Assembly (NCBI RefSeq): GCF_905163445.1
Contig: NC_053193.1
Location: forward strand, 6,510,001 to 6,574,000
Direction: 5' to 3'
DNA length: 64,000 nt
Origin: Pararge aegeria
Taxonomy: Eukaryota > Arthropoda > Insecta > Lepidoptera > Nymphalidae
Part shown: piece after piece, positions 13,300 through 25,012 of the stretch
Numbering within the stretch: the first letter of the stretch is position 1
Layout of the letters: each line of letters begins with the position of its first letter
The notes under the pieces: model-generated
Told to the model about the DNA's origin: nothing
Databases searched by the model: none
The model's input: the letters and a program-made list of their open reading frames with translations, nothing else
Translations under genes and position numbers: made by a program

Positions 13300-13645
13300 G
13301 GTAGTATGTGTATTATTTTTGCGTTCCATTTGGTGGTGGCGGCCATCCTGGATTTGAAATTTGCCATCGTTTATAGAATTCTACTAGTCGAGCCTTTTCA
13401 TTTGATAACCATATTAAGATTTAAGGGAGGTGGGAAAAATATGCAACCGCCATTTCGTGGCGGCGGCCATCATGTACCAATTTTAATCATACATAGCCAA
13501 GAACACGATTAATTCACCTTTCAAAGAAAAAATAAAATAAAATAGGTTCATCAGTTCAAGAAATACGATGCCACAAACAGACACACACATACACGGACAC
13601 ACAGACTCTAACTTATAACACCCCATTGTTTTTGCGTCGGGGGTT
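13300..13645 (+). mobile_element. Common lepidopteran retroposon fragment
   Basis: It contains 'ggtggcggccatcctggat' and 'gtggcggcggccatcatgta'. It then has 'gttcatcagttcaagaaata', an acaga/caca-rich part and the terminal 'tttgcgtcgggggttat'. This tail is very frequent in moth and butterfly genomes. The 68-codon ORF inside is part of the repeat and is not a gene. Confidence 0.65.
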
Positions 13646-15176
13646 ATGAATAGAATACATTATCCAACCCTCCAAGATAGTAAGATAATCTGTAAAATTA
13701 ATGAAATTGAAGTGTATGTTTGTTTTTATGAACTGTTAGCTGTTTCCCGCGTTTATTATGTTAAATCCCGTGGAAACCAGAAGTCATGGTCAAACAAAGA
13801 CTCCAGCCAGTTGTAGTATTAAGCTAAGTAAAATTCTACCGGATTATCAAGTTTGAAAAATTTTTTGGCGGCTTTAAAAAAAATATATGCGTGTAGGCAG
13901 TAGCTGGGTAAAGTCTTAAGGTTATTAACGAAATTAATACAGTTATTTTACTATTACCTTTCTTGGGTTCCTTATTAGTACTAGAATAGCAGTATATCTT
14001 AGCCTTAGAACAGTACCTATTATTTCTTCACTTTCAAATAATTATGGTAAGCTTGGTTCAATTCAATATCATATTTATTAACAATGATAAAATTGTATAT
14101 AAATGCCTAATTGAATATAAATTTCGAGCCTGAATAGCTTATATTTAAATAAATTTGTAATTTTCCAGAGCATAGCTTTTAGTATAGTGTTTATTGTATT
14201 AATAAGATTCGTATTGTAATTTTATAATAACTTTTTCTTTCTAAGCATTCTAATTTGTATGATAAATTTTATCATAATTATTGGGCAAATCTCTAAAGAT
14301 ATAATAAAACATGTACACCATACATTTTTACTTTTGATTTGTATCATTTTAAAAGATATTGATTTGATAGCTTTAGGAAGACAATCTTTGAAGTATGTTT
14401 GTACACGTGGATACTTTTGGGTTTCATATTTAAATTCAAACAAAAGTTTTAACAATAATTGTCCTTTTTTAATAGGCACTAACAGTGTGTACATTACAAT
14501 TATCCAGCATGTCAATACAACATCGTAACTTAATCTCAAGTGAAAGCGTTGAGTGTTCAATAATAATAGATGTCTAACTACTCAACGCCTACGCGAAATA
14601 TTCGCAATTTGAAAACATTATAATGAGCACGAAACTATTAAAAGTTGTCGCTAGACATTATTGTGACATTATTAAAAAATACTTAGATTGGAAAATAAAT
14701 GAGCGAAAAGGCTTTCATTTAAAATGTAAGTTTAAAAATGTGTGATATTAATAAGTTTTACGTGAACGTGACGTTGTGCGGTCTAATATATAAATTTTTC
14801 CTTTCTTACTTCATTCCCGACTGCTGGGCACGGGTTTCCTCCTGCAAAGTAGAATAAATTGAATACCCCCATTGTCTTTCACGTAGCTCGCTGCTTTGCA
14901 CCAGAGCATGTGAGGCTGGCGAGCTTTCACGAATATAGTTTTATATCTCTTCTCTACATAATATAAAACAAAGTCTCTTTCCGAGACTGCCTCTCTATCC
15001 GCTAACTCCTTATAAACCACGCAGCGCATTTTGAATAAGTTCTCACCATCATTTAAACATTTTAACAATGGTTTAAATAAACATATATGAAAGACTAATT
15101 AAGTCTTTCGTCGTTAAGTCGCAGTAAAATATTCATGACAGTAACATCTCTCTTTTTCTAACTTTTACCGGGGCAA
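13646..15176. other. AT-rich stretch, no gene seen
   Basis: ORFs of 89 and 112 codons at 14.2-14.56 kb lie opposite one another in very AT-rich DNA and show no domain. A SINE-tail scrap ('gactgctgggcacgggtttc') lies near 14,819. Confidence 0.5.
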
Positions 15177-15420
15177 AATAAATAAATAAAATAAATAAAT
15201 ATACTACGACAATACACATATCGCCACCTAGCCCCAAAGTAAGCGTAGCTTGTGTTATGGGTACTAAGATGACTGATGAATATTTTTATGAATAATATAC
15301 ATAAATACTTTAAAATATATATATAAACACCCAGACACTGAAAAACATTCATGCTCATCACACAAACATTTTCCAGTTGTGGGAATCGAACCCACGGCCT
15401 TGGACTCAGAAAACTGGGCG
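15177..15420 (-). mobile_element. SINE family B, 5' end missing
   Basis: On the minus strand this has the family B head B box ('gggttcgattcccac'), the body with 'gtctgggtgttta' and 'aagctacgcttactttgggg', and a tail of TTTA repeats. The first about 24 bases of the tRNA-like head are absent. The break falls about 18 bases before the hAT MITE. Confidence 0.8.
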
Positions 15421-15437
15421 GATAGATCAGATATCAG

Positions 15438-15612
15438 CAGTGGCGTGCATACAGGGTGTGCAAAGGGTATGCAGACGATATAAAATTAAGAAAATCTAAT
15501 TAAATAAATGAAATAAAATAAAATGAAAGATAGGCATTATAACTCGTAATGGAGATTTTCTTCATTTTATATAATTTGCATACCCTGTGTATACCCTCTA
15601 TGCACGCCACTG
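15438..15612. mobile_element. hAT-type MITE, complete, 175 bp
   Basis: The ends are 'CAGTGGCGTGCATACAGGGT' and its inverted counterpart, and the inverted similarity runs about 60 bases inward. CAGTGGCG is a typical hAT terminus. Flanking 8-mers gatatcag and catatcag match at 7 of 8 positions, consistent with the 8-bp hAT target duplication. It has no coding capacity. Confidence 0.85.
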
Positions 15613-15726
15613 CATATCAGTTATAATAACCGTTAACAAAGGCTTTACATACTCTCAGATGATGGGAAATAGAAAAAGCTGCCATGGCGTCCTAGTGAGA
15701 TATTAGTAACCAATCTGTTATACACC

Positions 15727-15843
15727 AATATCTAAACTAGATTGGCAGGTCTAAAAGTCGTGCTATCCTATTCACAATTCTCCCTTTAGAAAAGGATAGT
15801 TCTACTTTTAGACCTCTTAATTTAATTTAGTTTAGATATTTGA
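15727..15843. mobile_element. Short fold-back element
   Basis: The left arm 'caatatctaaacta' and 'ggtctaaaagt..gctatcct' are matched by inverted counterparts at 15,793-15,843 ('aggatag..acttttagacc' and 'tagtttagatatttg'). It is about 117 bp, has no ORF, and fits a MITE remnant. Confidence 0.6.
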
Positions 15844-16890
15844 ATATAACTAAATTGTTACCATGGGCCTTTGTTTAAAGCATACAGTTGCTATATTCTT
15901 ACCGTATTCGTAAAGGGACACGGTAACGCGGAAGCTTCGACGTGACGTCCTGCCGCGGTCGAGTTGTTAAGGGGCTACCGCGTAAATAAAATTCGAAAAA
16001 TATACAAAGAAATATATTCACGATGACTTTTTGCATCGTACACCAGTGACCTAGTTAATCTGAGCAATGTCAATAATTAGTAAAAAATAGTTTAAGAAGA
16101 ATATCGCGTGTAGAAATAAATGTTTAAATTTTTTATCACTGCTGTAGACAACTTCAATTATTTCGCATATTGTTTACAGTTACAGTAAATACATAATAAT
16201 ATGTTGCCAATTTTCGAGGGTAAAAAAATCATGTATAAGTAATTGTCTTCGTCTACTAAAATTTCGTGTACGACTTGGTCATGTAGAACAGTGAATATAA
16301 AAACTAGTAGTTAGCATCTTTGACTACGGTTCACGAAAACTTGAGGATGATTCCTGAATGTGACCAAAAATTTTAAGATTTTAGACTTACCATTCTGGAT
16401 TACCATCTTAGACATTTTGGGTTTGCGGGCCTTAACGATTATTAACGCATTTTAATGATATTATCGGGAACGCTTTACATTATCTCCAAGACGCGGGGTA
16501 TATTACAAATCCCACCTACAGTTTGATACCCATCAATTTTTGGCCCGACACGGGAATGCTTTCCGGAAATACTACTTTCTATATAATTTTTAACCGAAGC
16601 ACCGCTGCTGTTGCGTCGACGCGGCCTTAACAGTCTCATTTATCATTGCAAAGAAAGTGAAAACCGCTACTGGCTCGCCGGCCGATTCAATGGTGTACGC
16701 GTTTATTTCTTACTACACCGAATCTATTGTGGTCTCTTTGAATGGCGCTCCATGCTCTCTGTTGAGTCATTCGCTTTATGCGAGCACCTTTGTGCTAATG
16801 TTATTATGATTTGTGTGGTATATTCATTCAAACAAAACTAAATTGGTGATATGATAATTCGTATGTATAACAGGTAGATAGGTTAAGTAA
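15844..16890. other. Non-coding stretch with a GC-richer island at 16.56-16.85 kb
   Basis: The island (16,560-16,850) has mixed composition, no repeat signature and a 76-codon ORF without a domain. It could be a conserved non-coding element. The rest is AT-rich with nothing recognised. Confidence 0.4.
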
Positions 16891-17155
16891 AAAGCGGTTG
16901 TAGCCTAGTGGAAAGTACTTCGGCGTTTTATCAGGGGTGACCGAATTCGTACCCCGGTCTGTTTCTGAATTTTAGGAGCTGTATGGCTTTTTTAATTTAA
17001 GTCATTAAATATCGGTTGCTTTTTCGGTAAAGGAATGCATCGTGAGGTAATTTGCATGCCTGCGAGATCTCTATGATGTTCTCAAAGGTTTGTGAGCCGC
17101 ACTTGGCTAGTGTATTAGTAGACTACGGCCTAAGCCCTAAGAAGTTAGGGCATTA
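16891..17155 (+). mobile_element. SINE family C
   Basis: The head 'aaagcggttgtagcctagtg' is followed by a degenerate B box, 'cggtaaaggaatgcatcgtg', 'tgatgttctcaaaggtttgt' and 'ggcctaagccc'. It has the same layout as the copies at 9.26 and 33.56 kb. Confidence 0.75.
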
Positions 17156-18302
17156 AAATCTACACATTTATAAATTAACACCTAAAAGCGTTTTTATTTA
17201 TAAGCTCTTAAGGGCGTACGTTATATGAGAAACACGTATTGCAAACTGAAAGCAGACAAAGTGGCAGATGCAATAACATATTATATATTATAATTAGATA
17301 TAATATGTTCTAAATTCGAACATAATTATTCATCATGGCCCTAACCAAACCGCACATTCAATATTGTTTATGTTTTGTATATATAGACAATAACGTTTAC
17401 TATTACGTATATTTATGATAAAATCTATGAATTACGTAGGTATATTTACTAAGACCAGTAGCGTGAAATAGTCTTTAAGTCAAGGTGCGCAATTAAATAC
17501 AAAAGCGATTAAGTAAGTATTCAGTTTTATGGTCTGTTCTAAGTACTAAATCGTAAATTAAAACCAAGTTTTCAGTTCTGCTTCAAAACAATAATTTCAG
17601 GTATGGCTTACCTATAATAATTGTTTTGCTTATAAAATTCAATAGCAAATATAATGTATATAATATACCTATCTTAATTTGATATTTTTGCAAAATCAGA
17701 CAATGCTCTGTTTTAATTAATTATATTACCAAACCGGTTTTTAAAGTTTTGTATTGGCTGTCTAAGAAAAAATTTTTTTAATATTTATATTTCTAGGAAG
17801 ATACTTACGCAGTTCCACTCGATTCTCCAAAATACGCTCTCGTTCTCGCAACGCATGTTTTGCTCCAAAACTCTAGTATTTTTAGGAGATGTTGATTGCA
17901 CAACACACAATTGCAAAATTCGTCCATTCAATATTAAAACTCATTGAATCATCGATATAGTCTTGTACAAAGAAACCTTAATGATGTTTTCTATAACACA
18001 ATAAAATTCCTCGTGCAAACGGGCTAAAGGAAAATTCCCATCTGTAAGTAAGAAGCATTCATAAATATTTTCTTCAATGGAAACTGTAATCTTAAATCAA
18101 ACATCCTTGTATAAAATCAGCGACAGTTCAATTCAATAGGGCACCATTCATATGCAAAATATATTATTATATAATGATGTCGCAATGAAATAGTAAAAGT
18201 GAAGCGCATTGTATGGGATATGCTGTAATCAACTCCTCGGTTTCTTGTAGGGTTGCAGAACTTAACTTAAAATAAATAACATAAAAGAGTAAGATACCAT
18301 GA
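17156..18302. other. AT-rich stretch, no gene seen
   Basis: No ORF of note, no repeat that I can name and no RNA gene. Confidence 0.5.
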
Positions 18303-18540
18303 AAATGCCTCGTTTAATGGTTAATATTTTAGACTAACGATCACGAGGTTGTGGATTTGATTTCCGGGTTGGGCCGAAAATTAAATAGGCATTAGAGTTT
18401 TCTGTCTATAAATTCTTAGTACCAGCCCTGTGTTTTCTTATCCTTGCCTCGGTTTACTCGCATTGGAGCAGTGGAGAGTCCTAATCTCTGTCGCATTGGA
18501 AAATCAATGCCTGAAGATGACGATGTTAAAGGAACATTAG
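18303..18540 (+). mobile_element. SINE family D
   Basis: It has a tRNA-like head 'tgcctcgtttaatggttaat' with 'gatcacgaggttgtggattt' and a degenerate B box. A body with 'ttagtaccagccctgtg' and the 3' segment 'gtggagagtcctaatctctg' follow. Confidence 0.65.
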
Positions 18541-19210
18541 TGAGTGCAATTACCCCAATACGTCTAAAATAGTTCATGTAAAAATCATAAAAAGAGTTGC
18601 GCTTTTATGACATGATAAATACAGACTTAGGCCTACCGCCATGGTATAGATATTAGGTAAAATGTAAAAAAACATATAATAATGAACGCTACGGCATTTA
18701 CGCTTTCATCTGTCAGCAAAATAGAATAACGATGGATGATGTTTCAAACATAGGCTTATAATTATTAGACAACAGAGTAGACATACTTGAAAATTGTTTT
18801 TGAAAATAAATTATTATCTACATATGACTCCAAGCCCAAACAGCATTTTTAATTTATGATAAGGTTCCTTCAGAAACTTGATTCCCATAGGTAATTAGCA
18901 TCTTTAATTATTAATTAAAGAAGACTAACCTTGAAGCCTGAAAGCTACAAAATAAAGAATTGCTTTTAACATTTTCTTATCTTTATTTAATACTCTCAGG
19001 CCCGTTACATAGCTAATGAAGTAAATGAGTTAAGTATATATATACCTTTTTAACTAAAGATATTAAAAAACAAATAAGAAAAAAAATCTTTAATACAATT
19101 TATTTAATTGTTGAATCTTAAAAGTGACAGCCCTCGCTATTATTCGTAACAAATTAACAATAACAGCACGTGACTTATTTTTTTATGCGATATCGTAAGT
19201 ACCGCACTAA

Positions 19211-20119
19211 TATCGATATAAAACAAAATAACAGTACATCCCTACTAATATTATAAATGTGAATGTAAGTTTGTTTGTTACGCTTTCACGCGAAAATTAC
19301 TTAACCGAACGCGCCCCTGGTCTAAGAAGAAGCCCACAACACACTCAGCCTGGTGTTTCTTGTGTTATTTGAAGACATTAAAAAATCCATAATACTAAAT
19401 TTTATCAGAATCGGTTTAAAAGTGACGTTTAAATTTATGTAAAAAACTAGCTGTTGCCCGCGACTTTGTCTGCGTTTGATTTTGTTTTTTGATATGGCAT
19501 TAAATTTAGTTGTAGGTCTAAAAAAAGTTAAAGTATTCAGTAACGCTAAGCCTTAAATGAGGGGTTTGTTGCTGTCTGCTGAGGAGTTCTGTCCTCTATC
19601 TCCAACAACAGTTTGGGCAAAATTAAACACATATTATAACCTGTAAAGTACAAAAATAATTATTTAAATCGGTTATATTTTTGTACTATAGAGGTTATAT
19701 TATATAAGTATGTATATGTATATATTTGTTGGAGTGATGGTGTAAAACACTCATCCCCCGGAAGTGTAAGAAGTAATATAGGATACTTTTTATCCCGACA
19801 TTAAGCTCTGTTCCTTTTTCGGGAGAGGGGATGAGTGTTTGACGATTTTACACCATAACTCCGACAAATTATAACCGATTTAAATAATTATTTTTGTACT
19901 ATAGAGGTTATAATATGTGTTTAATTTTGCCCAAACTGTGGTTGGAGATGGACAGAACTCCTCAGCGGACAGTAGCAAACCCCTCATTTAAGGCTTAGCG
20001 ATACTGAATACTTAATTTTTTTTAGATCTATAACTAAATTTCCACATCAAAAATCAAAAACAAATGCATACGAAGTCGCGGGAAACAGCTAGTATCGATA
20101 TAAAACATAATAACAGTAC
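19211..20119. mobile_element. Fold-back element with 27-bp target duplication
   Basis: The 27-base direct repeats at 19,211-19,237 and 20,093-20,119 (starting TATCGATATAAAACA) differ at one base and flank an insert of about 855 bp. The insert opens with 'ctactaatattataaatgtg' and ends 'gcgggaaacagctag', the usual ends of a common lepidopteran retroposon. From about 19,447 to 20,092 it is a large inverted repeat with arms of about 300 bases: 'actagctgttgcccgcgact' to 'aacactcatccccc', then the same inverted. There is no coding sequence. It could be a SINE/LINE copy that duplicated its tail in inverse, or a MITE. Confidence 0.85.
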
Positions 20120-22480
20120 CTACATAGATAATATAAATTATTACGTCAATCTTAAAAGTCTATGTAATTCAATATAAATAACAGACATAGTATTATATTG
20201 GGGCGTTTTTTAGGAAAACATGTTTTTAGTTACTTCCTAAATCGCTCGCTTACAGTTGTTTTTTTTATTGAGGAATTTAAGTATTTCATTGACTGACATT
20301 TTGGTTTTTCTTTTACTCCAAGCTATATAATAAAGAAGAAAGACTTGTAGTTTGTTTATTATTTGTATTTATATAAACTTTGAAAAGTATACGTCATAGT
20401 TTTTACGTGCATGAAGTTTTATCATGCGGTATTTGTACGATCATCGTCTATACTCGTAATGTATAAAAATAAGGTTTTTCACAGCAATATTGGTGATTTT
20501 ATTATATTCCTATCTTAATATATTTTGCAAAATATTGTAACAGAGTGTTTTATGAGCGTCCTAAGTTGTATAGATATAGTTTGCATCCTACCTTTTAGCA
20601 CGGAAAAATAAACGGTTGGATTTTTTTAGCCGAAACAAACGCGGACCAAATTGCGGGCAACAAGTAGTCCTTACCATTCTAAATGCTAGTTTATTTGTTT
20701 GTTTGTCCTTGCTTTCAATCTCTTTCTATCAACTTTGTTTTTGGCATAAAGTTAGTTGAAGAACTGAGAGTAACATAGGCCGCTTTTTATCCTAGGGAAA
20801 CAAACGATTTCCACGGATTTTATAAAAAACCGTAGACGAAGATTGCGGGCAACAGTTAGTACTTTATTAATTACAGTTAGTTTAGTTTTCAATTGATTAC
20901 AAACAAGAAATAGATAATGTAAACATCAAACGTGATTATCATCGTTCTTGTTGATCACAAGACAGAGTTCTAGAAAATAAAACCGCTCCGTTGATCAGTT
21001 AATTCACGGTTTTCTAGTAATAAATAACGAAATCTCTATAGAACCTAGACTGCGTACCACAATTTCCTAGTAGGGCTGCCGACCTATCTCTTATTACTGC
21101 ACTTATGTGCAAAGAAGTGGTTATCTATATGTATACTAATAGCAATAAAGAGTTTGTTTTTACGGTTCTGTAGTACACAAGGAACCCTAAATAGTTTTGC
21201 CATATTTTGGTTTTAAATGACAATGTGAGATGGTGATAAGAAAAGAACTGGTGACTAACTTTGTTTCGGGCTTCTTCTTAGGCCAGGGCTAATTTCAAAA
21301 GTGCCATCTATGGACCTATTGTTATTTTAAAACGACAACGAGGTTAAATTCAATATTTTAATAAAATATATATGTAACGGTAGAGGGGAGGTCCCCTACA
21401 CCACATCATCACATGATAGATCTTTTGAAAATAAAGCGAGTGTTTAAAAACTAATGTTCGATTCAGGGACCCGTTTGCGAAATATCAACCTTCAAAGTGC
21501 TAAGTTTCGTTAAAGTCTGGAATACCGCACGTACCGCTCACTGTCAACTAGGTTGTTTTTGGCAAAGTTTTCGCTCTTGTTATCCGTCATCCAAACATGA
21601 AACATGAAACATCATAACCGCTAGTATAAACGCTATACATAACGAGGCAGTCAAATATGACTATTTTACTGGGAAAAAAAATCGTGCATCATTTAAACGA
21701 CCACATTTTCTAAGAGTTGCCGACCCTATTACCCAGTGTCAGCAACCGGCGCCAGTTGGCATTCTAGCGGGAGCAACTTTCATGAATCGGTAACCGGCCG
21801 GCTCAATAAAATATTACCAAATTGACAATCTGACTTATTTACGAACCAGAACTAATAGTTTAACTGCTAGTTTTCACATAAAGTTTGATAAACGAGGACT
21901 GGAGAAGCTTACAAGTACAACTGTTTTATAGTCAGCTCATGATGTTGTTACTCGAAGCCATAGTACGTCATTAGCAACCTATTAACGTCTCACTGCTTGG
22001 CACAGGTCTCCTCTCTCATAGAAGAGAAAGATTTTATTTATTTATTAAGAGCACTAAAAACATACTTATTACACGTTTTTAAATATAGCACACACATAAT
22101 AACATGCACTGTATGCATGTCAATTCAAAGTGCACATATCATTGACAAGGCGTCATGTAAACGTAATTAGATAAAAAAAAAAAAATAATAATTTTAAATA
22201 AATTTCATACCAACTGCTACAACGCAGGTCCTGGTTTCCAAACCCCGGGCTGCTACAAAGGTTCTCTATGACATTAAACTCGGTTACCTATCGTAACCTT
22301 AAACTAACATTTTAGTTGCCCGACCCGGGTATCCAAGACCTCGTGGTCCGTTGTATTACTTGTAACTGCACCAACAGAGACGCGGCGCAATGTTTGAAAG
22401 TCATACATTGTTGAACAGTTAAAAGAAAGAAAAGTAGCAGTATTTTCTATCTACATTTTATATTTTACATCAAAACTTAC
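20120..22480. other. Repeat-scrap region, no gene seen
   Basis: Contains a retroposon of the same class as the fold-back element at 20,680-20,862 (ending 'gattgcgggcaacagttagt'), a fragment with 'gtttcgggcttcttcttagg' at about 21.26 kb, and a SINE tail in reverse at about 21.98-22.03 kb. A degenerate tRNA-like head in reverse lies near 22.31-22.39 kb ('gcccgacccgggtatccaag'). No coding sequence was found. Confidence 0.5.
20680..20862 (+). mobile_element. Retroposon copy ending in CGGGCAACAGTTAGT-type tail
   Basis: It has the segments 'gtttgtttgtccttgctttc', 'taggccgctttttatcctag' and 'ttcccacggatttt'-like sequence, and a terminal 'gattgcgggcaacagttagt'. This is the normal, non-inverted form of the element class found fold-back at 19.2 kb. 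Confidence 0.65.
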
Positions 22481-22481
22481 T

Positions 22482-22630
22482 GTATTTATGTATATAATTC
22501 ATAAAAATATTCATCAGGCATCTTAGTACCCATAACACAAGCTACGCTTACTTTAGGGCTAGATGGCGATTGTATATCTATGTATGTATATATATGTGTG
22601 TTGTAGTAGTATATTCATTTATTTATTTTA
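22482..22630 (+). mobile_element. SINE family B, 5'-truncated
   Basis: Only the 3' half is present: 'tattcatcaggcatcttagt', 'cataacacaagctacgctta', 'gggctagatggcgat', and a tail 'tcatttatttatttta'. Confidence 0.8.
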
Positions 22631-23976
22631 AACAATTAAAAATGGTGATGATATACAAAACGTATTACGTATCGTTTGTAGAACCCCCATCTCATGAGAT
22701 CACATTTACGTATTCAGTTTCACAATAGGTTATCAATTAACATTTATTTTAATATCATTCTTAATTATTGTTTTAAATAACAAAAGTCTAATGTTTATAT
22801 AATGTATTAATCGTTTAAATGATAAAACTACGTTTTATAACAATAAAACGTTTGTCTACAGCAGTTTATTGGACAGTCTGCTTCTAGTTGTAATGGAAGA
22901 CATACTTGTTTTGTATATTTATGTGTGCTTTACAAAAATAAAGAGATCTTGGAATCGGACATTATCAAGAGTTCGGCAGTTGAGTGATAATGTACATACA
23001 ATCAAACGATAACCATGAACATCGTTTTGAATTTAATTGAAGGTAAGCCAACTTTGTTACTGTAGATTATTTTACCAACTTCTGTATGCAAAAAAAGTTG
23101 TTATCAAATTCAGATCCACTGTTTTGAAGGATCGGTAAAGAAAAGGTGGACTTCAAACAAAGTCAGGTGGCCAAAATTAAATACCCAGATCCGGTTTTGG
23201 GCAGTTCTCAAATAGCACCCAATTTACACACGTTTAGGCACTTTGACCCTCGTAGATAATAAATTTTATTTATATTTTAGAAAAACAGTTTTAAAACGCA
23301 ACTTACGCACTTACTTGCTTTATGTACCAGTGTTTTCGCATAAAAGGATACGCAATGGAGTCCCTGTAGTACGTAGGTATTACTATGTTACGATACTGAG
23401 TAATGTTTAAAGTTAACAAAAGAGTTATTTATTATTAACCTGGTGTAGTATAAGTACTATTGTTAATAGAACTGATTGCGTATGCTATGGTACTTGCCAT
23501 TGAGTATCCTATATTTTTGGCAATCTTATTAAAACCCGAGTCAAATTTAAATGGGATAAATAAATAATTACATAAATAAATACACAGCACGTGTAACAGA
23601 ATTACGAAATAATATAGAAGGAAGCAGATTATTTATTCCATAAGAAATCACCCTGTAAAAATATGAAATCAAAAGTAGCATATTTTTTTCCCAAACAAAC
23701 GAATTCCAAACATTCTAAGTGTTTACTTATGACAACCCTATTGAAGATAAAAGACCGACATGCGCGAAGTACCTACGATACGCGACGCGTACCAAATAAA
23801 GTTACGGGAGTCACATGATTTTAACTTTTTCAATCCTATTTCTTTCAGTAAAAAATATGGCAGTTGTTTCTTAAAAAACTATTAGGTTTTCGGTTTCACA
23901 GATAAGTCACAGAGACAGTACATTATGTACCTCTAAAGCCTGTGAAGTATTATTTCGGTTTTCATTTACAAGTCGT
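22631..23976. other. AT-rich stretch, no gene seen
   Basis: I see no coding exon and no nameable repeat. Confidence 0.5.
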
Positions 23977-24205
23977 ATCATACGACAATACACATATCGC
24001 CATCGTGCTTCAAAGTAAGCGTAGCTTACAGTGTTATGATTACTTACTGAGATAACTGATGAATATCTATGAATAATATACATAAATACCTACTTGTATT
24101 AACTATTCATGTTCATCACATAAACATTTTCCAGGTTGTGGTGAGCGAACCACAGCCTTGGACTCCGAAAGAAGGGTCACTGCCCACTGCGCCATGCCGA
24201 TTAGA
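23977..24205 (-). mobile_element. SINE family B
   Basis: Minus-strand copy with the tRNA-like head present ('cggcatggcgcagtgggcag' on the minus strand), a mutated B box, and the body with 'taagctacgcttactttgaa'. Confidence 0.8.
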
Positions 24206-24329
24206 TAAAAAAAACAAAAAATTGTGCTAATTTAAAGCCGCCAAAAAATCAAACTTTTCACCGTTTGGAAGTTATTTTAAAATGCTTTATAAGAAAATCC
24301 CTCTAGTTATTTTCAGTTTTATTTCTTTT

Positions 24330-24560
24330 TGTTTCCGATTTGGTACGTTGTTGTGTAAATGAACTCCAGATAGGTGGGAAGGCCGATTGCAATTTATATG
24401 GACCAACAGACAATCAGCTATTTGCATACTTATTTGGAATTATCGGTGATTTGCACACAATGTTTAGAAACAAGCGGCGATGTTTTGCTCGCTGCCTCGC
24501 GCCTGGGAACAACAGCATTGCTTGCATCGATAGATCTATAAAAGGTACATAGATTTATAT
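24330..24560. other. Non-repetitive GC-richer block
   Basis: The block is less AT-rich than its neighbours and carries a 70-codon ORF (24,340-24,552) with no domain. No repeat signature is present. A conserved non-coding element or an untranslated exon is possible; I cannot decide. Confidence 0.2.
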
Positions 24561-24654
24561 TGACAAAGCTCTCGGTCCCGATGATAAATTACTCATTGAG
24601 CTATTATACCTAAAGGTGGTTATTAATTGAGAATGCAGTGGTTAACGCATACTT

Positions 24655-25012
24655 ATCCATGCTTATATTATAATGCGAAAGTGTGTTTGTTTGTTTATCC
24701 TTTACGACCTAACTAAGCAAACAATATACAATATATTATAGGTTATTATGTATATTATTCATAAAATTATTCATCAGACATCTTAGAAACGAGAACACAA
24801 GCCACGCATACTTTGGGGCTAGATGGCGATGTGTGTATTGTCGTAATATATTTATTATAATTATTTGATTTATTGCTTAACTCATTGCCATAAAGTCTGT
24901 AGAAAGGACGGCGAGTAACACAGGCTGCTTTTTATCACAGGAAAACAGATTGTTCCCACTGTATTTGTAAAAAACCTTAATAAAAGGGGCCAAGAAAGCG
25001 GGTACAGCTAGT
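24655..25012 (+). mobile_element. Retroposon copy interrupted by a truncated SINE B
   Basis: The host element starts 'ttatattataatgcgaaagt' and ends 'agcgggtacagctagt'. A 5'-truncated SINE family B (about 24,740-24,865, with 'ttcatcagacatcttagaaa' and 'tttggggctagatggcgat') lies inside it. The insert splits the host between 'gacctaactaagca' and 'gcttaactcattgcca'. Confidence 0.75.

Noticed and set aside
14222..14560. Overlapping ORFs of 112 codons (-) and 89 codons (+)
   Set aside because: They mirror one another in very AT-rich DNA and neither has a domain.
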